Positions 1 to 8,410 of a stretch of 64,000 nt of DNA are shown in pieces. The number at the start of each line of letters is the position of its first letter. The first letter of the stretch is position 1. The DNA is from Paenibacillus sp. 481 (lineage in GTDB: Bacteria > Bacillota > Bacilli > Paenibacillales > Paenibacillaceae): contig NZ_CP075175.1 in the NCBI RefSeq assembly GCF_021223605.1, forward strand, positions 1,530,001-1,594,000. The letters run 5' to 3'. The notes under the pieces were generated by a model. That model was not told the DNA's origin. It saw nothing but the letters and a program-made list of their open reading frames with translations, and searched no databases. The position numbers were made by a program, and so were the translations under genes.

Positions 1-100
1 AACCATCAGGAGTGCAAGCACTCCATCAAGTCCGCTCGACTTGCATGTATTAGGCACGCCGCCAGCGTTCGTCCTGAGCCAGGATCAAACTCTCCATAAA
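1..100 (-). rRNA. 16S rRNA, 5' end (partial)
   Basis: The reverse complement contains the universal 16S 5' sequence AGAGTTTGATCCTGGCTCAG followed by the GACGAACGCTGGCGGCGTGC block. The V1 region is of Paenibacillus type. The mature 5' end should lie near position 100 by analogy with Bacillus 16S (TTTAT..GGAGAGTTTG). The gene runs off the left edge of the window, so only about 100 nt are present. Confidence 0.97.
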
Positions 101-273
101 AGTGTTTGACTTGCTCATTTGTAATGCTGACGAAATTCACTAAGTGAATTTCTTATTTCAAACGATTCGCTCGTTGTTCAGTTTTCAAAGAACAATCTTC
201 TTTATGAAATTCAGAAGTTCGACTGCTCGTCTCACTTACTTTATTTCAGCGCCGTGTCAGCGGCGACTTAATT
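101..273 (-). promoter_or_regulatory. rrn leader with boxA-like element
   Basis: This is the transcribed leader between the rrn promoters and 16S. On the minus strand it carries a boxA-like antitermination element (TGTTCTTTGAAAACTGAAC, 176-194) of the kind seen in Firmicute rRNA leaders. A short perfect stem GAAATTCAC/GTGAATTTC lies at about 132-152, probably part of the processing stalk region before 16S. Confidence 0.7.
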
Positions 274-302
274 AATATATCATGTTCGTTCTTTTTCGTC
301 AA
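274..302 (-). promoter_or_regulatory. rrn promoter P2
   Basis: On the minus strand TTGACG (297-302) and TATATT (274-279) are separated by 17 bp, giving a sigma-A promoter about 175 bp upstream of 16S. The sequence around it is AT-rich, as is usual for rrn promoters. Confidence 0.8.
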
Positions 303-424
303 GCACTTTTTTTAACTTTTTTTCAGCACCTTCGAAGTTAACTTTCTAACTCCTTGTCAGTACTGGTTATTTCGTTAAGTTGTGCTGTTCTTTCGAAGAA
401 GTGTTCTTCAGAAGAACGAGTATT

Positions 425-454
425 AATATATCACACCATTTCATTAAGAGTCAA
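425..454 (-). promoter_or_regulatory. rrn promoter P1
   Basis: On the minus strand TTGACT (449-454) and TATATT (425-430) are separated by 18 bp. Together with the promoter at 274-302 this gives the tandem P1/P2 arrangement typical of Bacillus-type rRNA operons. The stretch 303-609 otherwise holds no gene that I can support. Confidence 0.7.
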
Positions 455-609
455 CACTTTTAATACATACAATTTATTACATGTCGCTACCGACTGTTCC
501 ATTGCTTCTATACACTATTTACAACCACAAGCTCAACTATACATAAGAGCCGCACCTATGTCGGAACGACTCTTATTGTTTCATATATAGATTACTTCTT
601 CATGGCCAA

Positions 610-1533
610 TTATGCTTCGTCCTGATCAATCCAAGAGTATACGGGAACGAGCCCGCATTTTAGTCGATCCGCATCAGCCTCCACAAGCCGTTCCTGCAAA
701 TAACCCCTTTTCACAAGCTTATGCAGAAGCACCGGAAGATTATCATGTAGATTCTTATAGTTGAAATGCTGTTGAATGTCTATTAATGAAACGACTAATT
801 GTTCGTTACGCAACCAACTTAACAACGGCTCACAGTATTGCTTAGCTTTGGATGTAAGTGAAAACTCACATGCTAGCAATGCTAACTCTACTCGTTGCGC
901 CAACGTTTCTGTACTACATGATAGTTCTTCATACATTTTGTAGATGCCTAAATGATGTGACTTTACTTGCTGCCATATCGCAAGCTCTGGTTTCTCACCA
1001 TGCTCAAGTACGACGATTCTGGCCCAATAACAAAAAGCCTCTTCTAACTTGTGATAAGCATCCAGTGGCATTCCTTGCTGTAGCAGACGTCTAGACTGCC
1101 GAGTCATTTGTAGCCAACAAGCGAATTCTGACAATAGTTCAAGGGAAGCAGCTTCCTGCTTCGCTTTATGAAAGTGCTGTTGGATAGTTTCGTTTACAGC
1201 ATCTGTGTCTTTCAATATTGTAACTCCATCTACCCTGTCCTTTAGAAGATGAGCATCCGAAGACGAGCACCATTCCATAATACGCTCGGGTCGTATCCGG
1301 TTAAACCGAACTCTGCTTGTCTCCCCATCCATTTGACAAATTGAATCCCAAACTGAACCGCATTGGTCGGGCGAAGATGTCAACTCCCGTTCTACTACTA
1401 ATACGTAGTTGCTCCAATCTGTTTCACATAAATCAGTATGTTTATCTTTTTGCCGATTCCAAACAAGCACCGCGCTCACGTTGCTACATTGCACTACATG
1501 ATAGAACGGACTATCCATCAGATTTTCCACCAT
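610..1533 (-). CDS. ygxA: YgxA-like nucleotidyltransferase-like protein
   Basis: About 307 residues, matching the YgxA family of nucleotidyltransferase-like proteins in Bacillales, whose molecular role is not established. Visible family features are the N-terminal region around FYHVVQCSNVSAVLVW, the middle block LDAYHKLEEAFCYWARIVV, and the Glu/Leu-rich helical part with QVKSHHLGIYKMYEEL. The reading frame is open to a codon at 1569, but the ATG at 1533 (start MVENLMDS) fits the family N-terminus better. In B. subtilis ygxA also lies directly upstream of an rrn operon near ygzB and perR, so synteny supports the call. The N-terminal domain is divergent from what I recall of the family. Function remains unknown. 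Confidence 0.75.
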   Translation of the reverse strand: MVENLMDSPFYHVVQCSNVSAVLVWNRQKDKHTDLCETDWSNYVLVVERELTSSPDQCGSVWDSICQMDGETSRVRFNRIRPERIMEWCSSSDAHLLKDRVDGVTILKDTDAVNETIQQHFHKAKQEAASLELLSEFACWLQMTRQSRRLLQQGMPLDAYHKLEEAFCYWARIVVLEHGEKPELAIWQQVKSHHLGIYKMYEELSCSTETLAQRVELALLACEFSLTSKAKQYCEPLLSWLRNEQLVVSLIDIQQHFNYKNLHDNLPVLLHKLVKRGYLQERLVEADADRLKCGLVPVYSWIDQDEA

Positions 1534-1655
1534 CTTAATCCCACACTTTATTTTGGCTTTCTTTAACAACCGATGATAGTTTATAATTCTACATACTATC
1601 TCTCTTTCCTTCTAAGCATGAAAAAACATTTAAAAGACGAATAGGAGAGTCAAAG

Positions 1656-2060
1656 ATGAATTTGAAACAACGGTTGTTTAAAACGAGTAAAATAAACGAA
1701 TTTCGTTTATGGGGACTTGTATTGACTATGTCCGGAATGGGCTTAATGATTTTGGGCACTGGCGGAATACTGATCTGGGAGGTTGCAGGCAGAGCTGTTG
1801 CAGCTGTGTGCCTAGTAATCGGTATGATAGGCTTGCTTGCTAGTATGGCTGTCTACTTCTGGGCAGGCATGTTGTCTACTAGCGCAGTCGTTCTACAATG
1901 TCCTGAATGCGAACGCCACACGAAAATGCTAGGTAAAACGGATCGTTGCATGTTCTGTCGTACGATTTTGACACTGGATCCAAACAAAGCGACTACACCG
2001 CTCGAAGACGAAAATGAATTAGACACGAACCACAGTAACAAGCAAACAACGTTATCCTAA
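1656..2060 (+). CDS. ygzB: YgzB/DUF2614 membrane zinc-ribbon protein
   Basis: 134 residues with two hydrophobic segments (about residues 19-42 and 49-71), followed by a cytoplasmic zinc-ribbon with CPEC and CMFC pairs (around residues 87-102) and a polar Thr/Glu/Asn tail. This is the DUF2614/YgzB architecture; no function is established. It has a good ribosome binding site (GGAGAG) upstream of the ATG. It is divergent from ygxA, and the perR-ygzB-ygxA-rrn neighbourhood matches B. subtilis, with the difference that a GH18 gene sits between ygzB and perR here. A terminator follows 40 bp downstream. Confidence 0.85.
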   Translation: MNLKQRLFKTSKINEFRLWGLVLTMSGMGLMILGTGGILIWEVAGRAVAAVCLVIGMIGLLASMAVYFWAGMLSTSAVVLQCPECERHTKMLGKTDRCMFCRTILTLDPNKATTPLEDENELDTNHSNKQTTLS

Positions 2061-2098
2061 GATTCAGTTACCTTAAAGAGTATTAATAATGAAAGAAA

Positions 2099-2130
2099 AG
2101 CGGCCAATCCTTTGAATGGGATTGGCCGCT
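2099..2130. terminator. bidirectional terminator, ygzB / GH18
   Basis: A perfect 12-bp stem AGCGGCCAATCC/GGATTGGCCGCT with an 8-nt loop lies between two convergent genes. T-rich sequence is found on the plus side (CGTTGTTT) and on the minus side (CTTTCTTTC), so it can serve both. Confidence 0.85.
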
Positions 2131-2146
2131 CGTTGTTTATGTTCTA

Positions 2147-3850
2147 TTAATAATGAATGATGTCCCAAATCTCTGCATTACCTAATGAACGTGCCCATGC
2201 AGCTACACCAGCTAAATCAAGCCGTTTGGCCAAATCAATTCGCGCTTTAATGGAACGCTCATCTTCAATCCAAATGCGTTGGAGTGTGCCATTTTCCTTA
2301 TACTCCACATAATTTTGACCTTCTTGCTCCGCAAATGTTGGCTTCAGCTGTTGTTTACTAAGCAATTCTTGTATCGTACGCATTCCCACTGCTTTGGAAG
2401 ATACTTTACGTTCTCCATCCTTTTCTGTCTCTGTCCAAATTCGTGTATAAAGCGGCATCCCAAGTACAAGTTTATTTGCAGGCACGCCGTCCTCTTTCAT
2501 AATTCGTGTGACGGCGGTTTCGGTCCAAGGCAACGAGGCTACTGAGCCCGCTTTTGGACTCGTTGCCCAATGTTCGTCGTATGCCATGACCATCATAAAG
2601 TCAACCGATTCTGCGAGCGGTCCTCGGTCCAAAAATTTAGACCAGCGTGAGCTACCAGATTTAGCAGTCACATCAATGGATACGACTAGCCCCGCGCTAT
2701 GAAGTCGAGGTGTCATCTCGCGAACGAATTGCGTTAATACATCGCGGTCTTCTACGTTTACATTTTCATAGTCGATATTAATGCCATCAATACGGTACTG
2801 TTTGGCGTAGTCCAGTAACTGATTAATGGTTGTTTCCCGACGCTCATAGGTCGATAAAGCTTTGGTCGTTAAGTCAGGATCAAAACTGTTACTAAACAAT
2901 GCCCAGACTTGCTTGCCATTGCGATGAGCCCAATCCAATAGTTTGGAGTCGGCTTTACTCTTCACGTTCCCCTGCTCATCAGCCAAACTAAACCACGTTG
3001 GACTAATCACATTCACGCCTGGCATCTTAGGTAAGGTATCCGTGTCTGGGTTACGTGAATAAACAGCTTCCCACGCTAAACTAACAGAATGCCCTTCCTC
3101 GACAAACTTCGGCTTCGGTGGCACAGGCTGTTTCTCAACCGTTTCTGAACCTTTTTGTTCAATAGAGTCGCTAGCGATATAACCTAGTCGGCCACCGTTA
3201 TCTTCTATTAAGAACCATCCCGCTTGTTCTTTCCACATTGTAATGGGTGTTCCTGACGCAAGCTGGCTTACTTCTGGTGAACGTTTATCCGCCTGTTCGT
3301 AAAGTGTGACTGTGTCAGCGGTTGATTGCTGTTCGTTTATAACCCCAAGCTGAATGGTCTGCCCAGGAAAACGAACTTGAACTCCGCCCGTCGATTCGTA
3401 TTGAACTGCCTGTACACCATACAACCGTTCAAGTGCTGTCATCGGAATAAATACTTGTCCATCCACACGCTCAGGCTCTACTCCCCAATCGATGTCCTGA
3501 CCGTTCCATTTCCCTTTGGACTCGCCTACTTCAAGCACAGCCACATTCATTTTAGATGTCAAAATAATACGTCGGGAATCACCTTCCTCAAAAACACGTG
3601 TGGTGATCCCTTTTTTAACGGCCTCAATAGGTACAAGCAGTTGGTCCCCTTTTCCTTTCGAGCCATAACCGCTCCATTGTCCGTTCCACGTCAACGGTTG
3701 ATCTACGCTTCCCATTTCATTCGCTTTATATTGTGGTGCAGGTCCCCACTGCTCCCAAACCTTCCAAGCACCTAATACGAGTACAAGGAGTCCTACTATA
3801 ATAAATAAAAATCCACCACAGCCCTTTTTTTGCGTGTTTCTTTTACTCAA
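2147..3850 (-). CDS. membrane-anchored GH18 hydrolase with SH3 domain
   Basis: About 567 residues. An N-terminal membrane anchor (GFLFIIVGLLVLVLGAW) is followed by a copper-amine-oxidase-N-like region (about 40-170), an SH3-type domain (about 185-240, with WFLIEDNGGRLGYI), and a glycoside hydrolase 18 domain. The GH18 catalytic signature DGINIDYEN is intact, with Glu as proton donor, and the late strand motif VMAYDEHW is present. This is the architecture of spore germination/cortex-lytic YaaH/YdhD-like hydrolases in Paenibacillus; likely substrate is peptidoglycan or a GlcNAc polymer (inference). The ORF is open to an ATG at 3877, but the TTG at 3850 has the GGGAGGAG ribosome binding site at 6-nt spacing and is preferred. 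It separates perR from ygzB, unlike B. subtilis. Confidence 0.85.
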   Translation of the reverse strand: MSKRNTQKKGCGGFLFIIVGLLVLVLGAWKVWEQWGPAPQYKANEMGSVDQPLTWNGQWSGYGSKGKGDQLLVPIEAVKKGITTRVFEEGDSRRIILTSKMNVAVLEVGESKGKWNGQDIDWGVEPERVDGQVFIPMTALERLYGVQAVQYESTGGVQVRFPGQTIQLGVINEQQSTADTVTLYEQADKRSPEVSQLASGTPITMWKEQAGWFLIEDNGGRLGYIASDSIEQKGSETVEKQPVPPKPKFVEEGHSVSLAWEAVYSRNPDTDTLPKMPGVNVISPTWFSLADEQGNVKSKADSKLLDWAHRNGKQVWALFSNSFDPDLTTKALSTYERRETTINQLLDYAKQYRIDGINIDYENVNVEDRDVLTQFVREMTPRLHSAGLVVSIDVTAKSGSSRWSKFLDRGPLAESVDFMMVMAYDEHWATSPKAGSVASLPWTETAVTRIMKEDGVPANKLVLGMPLYTRIWTETEKDGERKVSSKAVGMRTIQELLSKQQLKPTFAEQEGQNYVEYKENGTLQRIWIEDERSIKARIDLAKRLDLAGVAAWARSLGNAEIWDIIHY

Positions 3851-3937
3851 CCTGTTCTCCTCCCAAAATCTTGTCATGAATAAAAGTTAACTATCACGTT
3901 AACAAACCTTAAACATTAGATCAAATGGCAAATAAAA

Positions 3938-3967
3938 AAAGCCCGCAAGCTAACTGCTGCGCGCTTT
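3938..3967 (-). terminator. perR terminator
   Basis: On the minus strand AAAGCGCGC...GCGGGCTTT forms a stem with one mismatch, followed by a run of seven T. It lies about 35 bp downstream of the perR stop codon. Confidence 0.7.
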
Positions 3968-3999
3968 GAACATGTTAACGATAAATGGTACGGGATTGA

Positions 4000-4434
4000 C
4001 TAATGCTTCACCTTAACCGCACACTGTGGACAAACACCATACACTTCCATACGATGACCCGTGATAACGAATCCGGTACTGTGTGCTGCTGTCTTCTCAA
4101 CCTCTATCAAGCCAAGCATCGAGAAATCAACGATTTCTCCGCAATCATTACATATCGCATGATAATGATCGGACACATCTGCATCAAATCGACTGGAACT
4201 GTCCCCATAAGTCAATTCTCTAACAAGACCAGCCTCTATAAACATCTTCAAGTTGTTATAGACAGTTGCCACGCTCATACTCGGAAATTGAGGTTCTAGC
4301 GATCTATATATTTCATCAGCTGTCGGATGGGTCATGGAATCCATCAAAAATGCTAAAATCGCATGACGCTGCGGTGTGATGCGTACGCCGGACGTTTTCA
4401 ATTGTTCTAATGCATGCTGTACCCGTGTGTTCAT
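4000..4434 (-). CDS. perR: peroxide-sensing Fur-family repressor PerR
   Basis: 144 residues, a full-length Fur-family repressor. A winged-helix DNA-binding domain (about 1-80, with RITPQRHAILAFL and SVATVYNNLKMF) is followed by the dimerisation domain. All five regulatory-metal ligands known from B. subtilis PerR (H37, D85, H91, H93, D104) are present, shifted by one: H36, D84, H90, H92, D103. Both structural zinc CxxC pairs (C95/C98, C135/C138) are present. D103 together with H36 and the ygzB/ygxA neighbourhood points to PerR rather than Fur or Zur. In Bacillus the iron-bound form is oxidised by H2O2 and releases catalase, ahpC and heme genes. A PerR-box-like palindrome upstream suggests autoregulation. 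Confidence 0.95.
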   Translation of the reverse strand: MNTRVQHALEQLKTSGVRITPQRHAILAFLMDSMTHPTADEIYRSLEPQFPSMSVATVYNNLKMFIEAGLVRELTYGDSSSRFDADVSDHYHAICNDCGEIVDFSMLGLIEVEKTAAHSTGFVITGHRMEVYGVCPQCAVKVKH

Positions 4435-4485
4435 CTTTCCACCGCCCTTCCGCTCATTATATTTTGATATCGGGTATATCGTACA

Positions 4486-4500
4486 TTATAACGATTATTA
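4486..4500. promoter_or_regulatory. PerR box upstream of perR
   Basis: TTATAACGATTATTA matches the Bacillus Per-box consensus TTATAATNATTATAA at all but two positions. It lies about 52-66 bp upstream of the perR start codon, within the likely promoter region, consistent with the negative autoregulation known for perR. Confidence 0.65.
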
Positions 4501-4576
4501 ACAAATAATACTTATGTCCATTGTACGGGGTAGCTTTTCAATTTGTCAATCCTTATATCGTATAGCGCGCTTTTCA

Positions 4577-5758
4577 CTAGTAGGCTAATATCCGTATGTC
4601 ACCATTCACCTCAATGTGAATCGGGAATTCCCCTGTACCTAGTATAGTACCCTCTTTTTCATTTGTCCTTGTCATTGAAAAATCCGAGGTTATATCTCCA
4701 AATTGATTCGTTGCACTCACGGTAACATTTGCAGCTTCTGGAAACCGAATGACAGCGTCACCTGCCAAACTTTGTGCATTCCATTTGCCTCTCACTTGTT
4801 TGGACTCAATCATGATATCACCGTTTAATGTCTCAGCCCTAACACTGGCATCTGCTTCATTAATCTGAATCTCGCCATTTTGAGTAATAGCCGTCGCATG
4901 CCCACTTACGTTATTCATCGTAATATTGCCACTTTGTGAGTTCGCAACCGCACTGCGTGTTACCTGCTTAATATCAATGTCTCCATTCCGACTTTCTGCA
5001 TTCAACTCCCCACCGATATGCTGCAAGCGCAGGTCACCGTTGTGAGTCTTCACTTGAACGTCACCTCGAACTCGTTGCACTTCTACATCACCGTTACGGT
5101 TCACGACATTTACATGTAAATCGAGATGGTTAGGAATGATAACGGTAACGTCCATACGTGCTTGTTGACGGCCACTCACAGGCATCCCGCTTTTCGTACT
5201 AACCGACAATTGACCTGCCTTGCTCTCTTTCACTTCGATACGAGATTGTTTGGCTACTTGCTGCGCTTCGTCATTTTTCAATCCTGTCACGATCACTGTA
5301 GCGTCAACTTGAAGCTCATCAACGTCGGCTGAACGAACGAACACTTTGCCATTATCATTTGCTATCGTAATTTGTTTACTCTGTGCCGTCAGCTTATAAG
5401 TCTGTGCAGGTTGTTCGAATTTCAATCCAGGACCCTCTGACATGACCTTCATCATGGAGAAATCAAATTGAATTCCCTTTATCCAATCACGAAATAGTTG
5501 TGGTTGAGAAACGGTGATGACGACTAAAGCTGCGGCAAAAGCAAGAACCATCCCGCTCCAATCCAGTTTCCACTCGTGTGTGGAGCGTTTTAAATACCAA
5601 CTTTGCCATAACCATTCAAGCCCCCACATAACAAGCCCGATTGGCCACCATTTTGCAATTAAGGCGAGGCTACGGCTTGCAAACAGTTGGTCTGCTAATA
5701 ACATCCCACCGACCACAATGAGTAAGATCGACGCTGTTATTCTTCCAACCTTAACCAT
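4577..5758 (-). CDS. DUF4097 beta-repeat membrane protein with LiaF-like N-terminus
   Basis: 393 residues. Three N-terminal hydrophobic segments (about 8-27, 33-52, 66-88; LiaI/LiaF-like transmembrane region) are followed by a DUF4097-type beta-strand repeat domain. In that domain an Asn-Gly-Asp/Glu/Asn motif recurs about every 19-20 residues (NGDVEVQ, NGDLRLQ, NGDIDIK, SGNITMN, NGEIQIN, NGDIMIE). The repeat part is probably extracytoplasmic. DUF4097 proteins in Firmicutes often accompany envelope-stress sigma factors or LiaRS-type systems; no enzymatic role is known. It is the last gene of an operon with a small membrane protein and an ECF sigma gene, separated by only 30-odd bp each. Its role could be to sense or regulate the sigma factor (inference). 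Confidence 0.8.
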   Translation of the reverse strand: MVKVGRITASILLIVVGGMLLADQLFASRSLALIAKWWPIGLVMWGLEWLWQSWYLKRSTHEWKLDWSGMVLAFAAALVVITVSQPQLFRDWIKGIQFDFSMMKVMSEGPGLKFEQPAQTYKLTAQSKQITIANDNGKVFVRSADVDELQVDATVIVTGLKNDEAQQVAKQSRIEVKESKAGQLSVSTKSGMPVSGRQQARMDVTVIIPNHLDLHVNVVNRNGDVEVQRVRGDVQVKTHNGDLRLQHIGGELNAESRNGDIDIKQVTRSAVANSQSGNITMNNVSGHATAITQNGEIQINEADASVRAETLNGDIMIESKQVRGKWNAQSLAGDAVIRFPEAANVTVSATNQFGDITSDFSMTRTNEKEGTILGTGEFPIHIEVNGDIRILAY

Positions 5759-5790
5759 AGCAGCTTCTGAGCCCCCTTATTAAATTGACA

Positions 5791-6372
5791 TTAAGACTTG
5801 TTGTTCGTTTCCTTATAGAGCAAATATATGCCTCCACCAATAAGTACAGTTGCTCCAGCATAGGAACCGCCGTATGTGAAGAACCAGCCCAACCAGCTCG
5901 GATCAACCGTAAGCAGCAACATAAGGACACCACAAGATACAAACAGAACACCAAACCACGGCCCTTGTTTAGTAGGTTCGGACGCAATACCATACATCGC
6001 TTGCTCATTCACTTTTTCTGTATTTTGCATGGCATCGAATAAATTAAAGAAGTAAATGACAGGTAGCATGAGCGACAGCAGAACAATGAGCGGGACATTC
6101 GTCGCAACATCTTTCGTCGTAAAGTATACGATGGCAACGATGTCGAGCATTAAAAACATCATAATCAATAATCCGCGCTGCATCAGACGCAAATAAAAAT
6201 GTCCGAGTCCCGGAAAAAAGAGTGAGAGCAGTACAGCTACAAATTTACTCTTGCGTGGAGGCGTAGAAGAATTAAAAGATTGCATCTGGGAAATGGGCTG
6301 CATGCGTTCGATTCGCTCCATTCTTTCACGTATAAATGATTCTTCACTTGTCTTACCTTTTTGATTGCTCAT
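5791..6372 (-). CDS. integral membrane protein of ECF sigma operon
   Basis: 193 residues. A soluble, charged N-terminus of about 45 residues (with RERMERIERMQP) is followed by several hydrophobic segments: KFVAVLLSLFFPGLGHFYLR, LLIMMFLMLDIVAIVYF, VPLIVLLSLMLPVIYFFNLF, WFGVLFVSCGVLMLLL and a final pair. The motif SLFFPGLGHFYL recalls TM2-domain-type small membrane proteins. It sits between the ECF sigma gene and the DUF4097 gene, with about 33-bp gaps, so co-transcription is likely. It may participate in membrane tethering of the sigma factor, but there is no zinc-finger anti-sigma motif, and function is unknown. Confidence 0.75.
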   Translation of the reverse strand: MSNQKGKTSEESFIRERMERIERMQPISQMQSFNSSTPPRKSKFVAVLLSLFFPGLGHFYLRLMQRGLLIMMFLMLDIVAIVYFTTKDVATNVPLIVLLSLMLPVIYFFNLFDAMQNTEKVNEQAMYGIASEPTKQGPWFGVLFVSCGVLMLLLTVDPSWLGWFFTYGGSYAGATVLIGGGIYLLYKETNNKS

Positions 6373-6405
6373 CGTCTAATTCTCCTAGCTAATCATTTAT
6401 TAGAA

Positions 6406-7002
6406 TTAGGTTATTCCAGCTTTTAAGGTCTGAGCTTGTGTCCATGCATTTTTGAAAAGCATCTTAGCGCGATATAGCCGTGTCTCTACCGTTCGAACAG
6501 GCATGTGAAGTTTCTCTGCTATTTCAGCATATGACTGTTGACGCATATGATAAAGCTCCATCACCGACCGATATTTATCAGGAAGCTGCTTGAGCGTACG
6601 TCTAACCTCTTCGCAATGTTCTTGTTTCACCACATACTCTTCTGGCTCATTGCTCCAGCCGTCTGTTAATAATTCGGTATGGTTATACTCAATCTGCTCC
6701 AGACGTCCGCCTCTACGTTGCTTGCGCAATGAATCTATCATTTGATTGCACGTTAAACGATACAACCACGTCGTAAATTTCGCATCCCCACGATACGTAT
6801 GCAAAGCGCGATACGCCTTCACGAAGACTTCCTGTACAATGTCCTCAGCTAAATGACGATCTTTAACCGTCCGACAAATACACGTTAACACAAAGGGGCG
6901 GTGTCTTTCCACCAAAATCCGCATCATTTCTTTCTCGCCTTCCAGCACTCTTTGCACAATCCATTCATCCGACTTTTGAAATAACATTGTATTCACGTCC
7001 AT
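6406..7002 (-). CDS. ECF-type RNA polymerase sigma factor
   Basis: 198 residues with sigma-70 region 2 (about 20-95, including the LAEDIVQEVFVKAYRAL and FTTWLYRLTCNQMIDSLRKQ blocks) and region 4 (about 130-190, with LPDKYRSVMELYHM...SYAEIAEKLHMPVRTVETR). The lack of region 1 and a short region 3 is typical of extracytoplasmic-function sigma factors. It is first in a three-gene operon with two membrane proteins that may act as its anti-sigma or sensor. The start is uncertain: the ATG at 7002 is weakly preceded by GGG, and a second ATG lies at 6987. No convincing ECF promoter was found upstream. Confidence 0.9.
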   Translation of the reverse strand: MDVNTMLFQKSDEWIVQRVLEGEKEMMRILVERHRPFVLTCICRTVKDRHLAEDIVQEVFVKAYRALHTYRGDAKFTTWLYRLTCNQMIDSLRKQRRGGRLEQIEYNHTELLTDGWSNEPEEYVVKQEHCEEVRRTLKQLPDKYRSVMELYHMRQQSYAEIAEKLHMPVRTVETRLYRAKMLFKNAWTQAQTLKAGIT

Positions 7003-7052
7003 CCCGTTTTATTGTTACATTAATTGTAATAGGGATGACGAATACAAAGAAA

Positions 7053-7072
7053 CCTTCCAGAGTCTAGGAAGG
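7053..7072 (-). terminator. terminator of mgtC-like gene
   Basis: On the minus strand CCTTCC...GGAAGG with an 8-nt loop is followed by TTTCTTT, about 60 bp downstream of the MgtC-family gene and upstream of the ECF operon. Confidence 0.6.
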
Positions 7073-7129
7073 CTTCACCGACTTAAGTCTAGGTTAGAAC
7101 TCGACAATTGTCTGTTATTTATTCTGATT

Positions 7130-7873
7130 TCACTCTAATGTAACGGAACGAATCCCTTTAATTTGTTCGATTTCTGCTGCCGCAGGTAAAATAGAGAACG
7201 ACTTCGGCACGCCAATGATAAGCTGCCATTCTGTCTGCCCTGCTTCATAGTTATCGTCATTCGAAAAGGTATGTTTATGCTGTAGGGACATCTTTTTCAC
7301 GGTGATATCGTTGTTTTGTAAGTAGGCATGAAGTTGATTGAGTGAATGGGAAGAACCGTTTGTCACGACGGTTAGGAGCTGGATTTTTTCACCGGTCATA
7401 TAGCGCTGCTCCAGCTTGTTAAACACAAACAGATTGACGATGACGAGCAGTGTCGTAATAATAGCGGCAAAATAAAAGCCTGCGCCGACAGCCAAGCCGA
7501 TCGCAGCCACTACCCATAACGAAGCGGCGGTCGTTAAACCGGCAATGGATTTGCCTGTAAATATAATCGTGCCAGCGCCTAGAAATCCGATCCCCGTTAT
7601 GACGGCTGTAGCAAGGCGGGCTGGGTCAACACGTACATTGCCTTCATATATAAATTGCGAGAAACCATACATAGACAACAGCATAATCAGTGCAGAACCG
7701 AGGCACACCAGAATATGGGTACGTAGTCCAGCAGGATGGTTGTGCTTTTCACGTTCAAATCCGACAAGTCCACCGAGCAGCATCGCCATTAACAGACGCA
7801 CACCCAGATTCATATTGCTAATAAGCCAAGGATTATGTAGTCCTCCTGATGTTGCAACTGCCACTTCGTCCAT
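7130..7873 (-). CDS. MgtC/SapB family membrane protein
   Basis: 247 residues. Five hydrophobic segments lie in the N-terminal 150 residues, with the family signature GGLVGFEREKHNHPAGLRTH and GIGFLGAGTIIFTGKSIAGL, followed by a soluble C-terminal domain of ACT-like size. MgtC/SapB proteins are inner-membrane proteins linked to magnesium homeostasis and virulence in other bacteria; the biochemical activity in Firmicutes is unsettled. The start has an AAGGAGGG ribosome binding site. It is monocistronic, between its terminator and the upstream acetyltransferase gene. Confidence 0.85.
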   Translation of the reverse strand: MDEVAVATSGGLHNPWLISNMNLGVRLLMAMLLGGLVGFEREKHNHPAGLRTHILVCLGSALIMLLSMYGFSQFIYEGNVRVDPARLATAVITGIGFLGAGTIIFTGKSIAGLTTAASLWVVAAIGLAVGAGFYFAAIITTLLVIVNLFVFNKLEQRYMTGEKIQLLTVVTNGSSHSLNQLHAYLQNNDITVKKMSLQHKHTFSNDDNYEAGQTEWQLIIGVPKSFSILPAAAEIEQIKGIRSVTLE

Positions 7874-7907
7874 AGACGATACCCTCCTTACCTACTTGCC
7901 TTATGTA

Positions 7908-8378
7908 CTAAAGCAAATGAGCTTTTGATGTTGTTCGTTCTAAATGCCGCAACCAAACTCCCGGCGCAATTTCTTGATCCTCGACGATACTAAACCCTTT
8001 GCGCTTGTATAGTTCCAAGGCTGGTTCATTACGAACTCCTGTTGCAATATAATGCGTATCGATGTCAGGCAGCTCTAAAACAAAATCGAGTAATGTGGAG
8101 CCTATTTTACGACGGAAATAATCAGGATGCACCATTAACCTGTAAATATCAATGACGCCAGCTTTGACTTCAACGTAGGATACAGCCCCAACAAGTTGAT
8201 TATCTTGCCACCAGCCGTGAAACGTTTCTTGTACACTCGCTAATTGATGTTCCGTCTCCATTAAAGGCGGTATTTTATCAAAGCCAAGCTTATCCGCTTC
8301 TACGCGGTAGGCAGCCTGTTGCAAGGCCCACAACTGCTTTAATGTATTTATATCTTTCAAATTTAAGCGTTTAATCAT
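7908..8378 (-). CDS. GNAT-family N-acetyltransferase
   Basis: 156 residues with a GNAT fold: the acetyl-CoA binding region is visible as LMVHPDYFRRKIGSTLLDFVL (motif A, R/Q-x-x-G-x-G/S variant) and the C-terminal NEPALELYKRKGFSIVED (motif B). The substrate cannot be told from sequence. A GGGGGAG ribosome binding site precedes the ATG. It lies downstream of gatB beyond that operon's terminator, so it has its own promoter or is read with mgtC. Confidence 0.85.
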   Translation of the reverse strand: MIKRLNLKDINTLKQLWALQQAAYRVEADKLGFDKIPPLMETEHQLASVQETFHGWWQDNQLVGAVSYVEVKAGVIDIYRLMVHPDYFRRKIGSTLLDFVLELPDIDTHYIATGVRNEPALELYKRKGFSIVEDQEIAPGVWLRHLERTTSKAHLL

Positions 8379-8410
8379 ACATACTCCCCCCGTTAAAAGT
8401 TGAATATATA

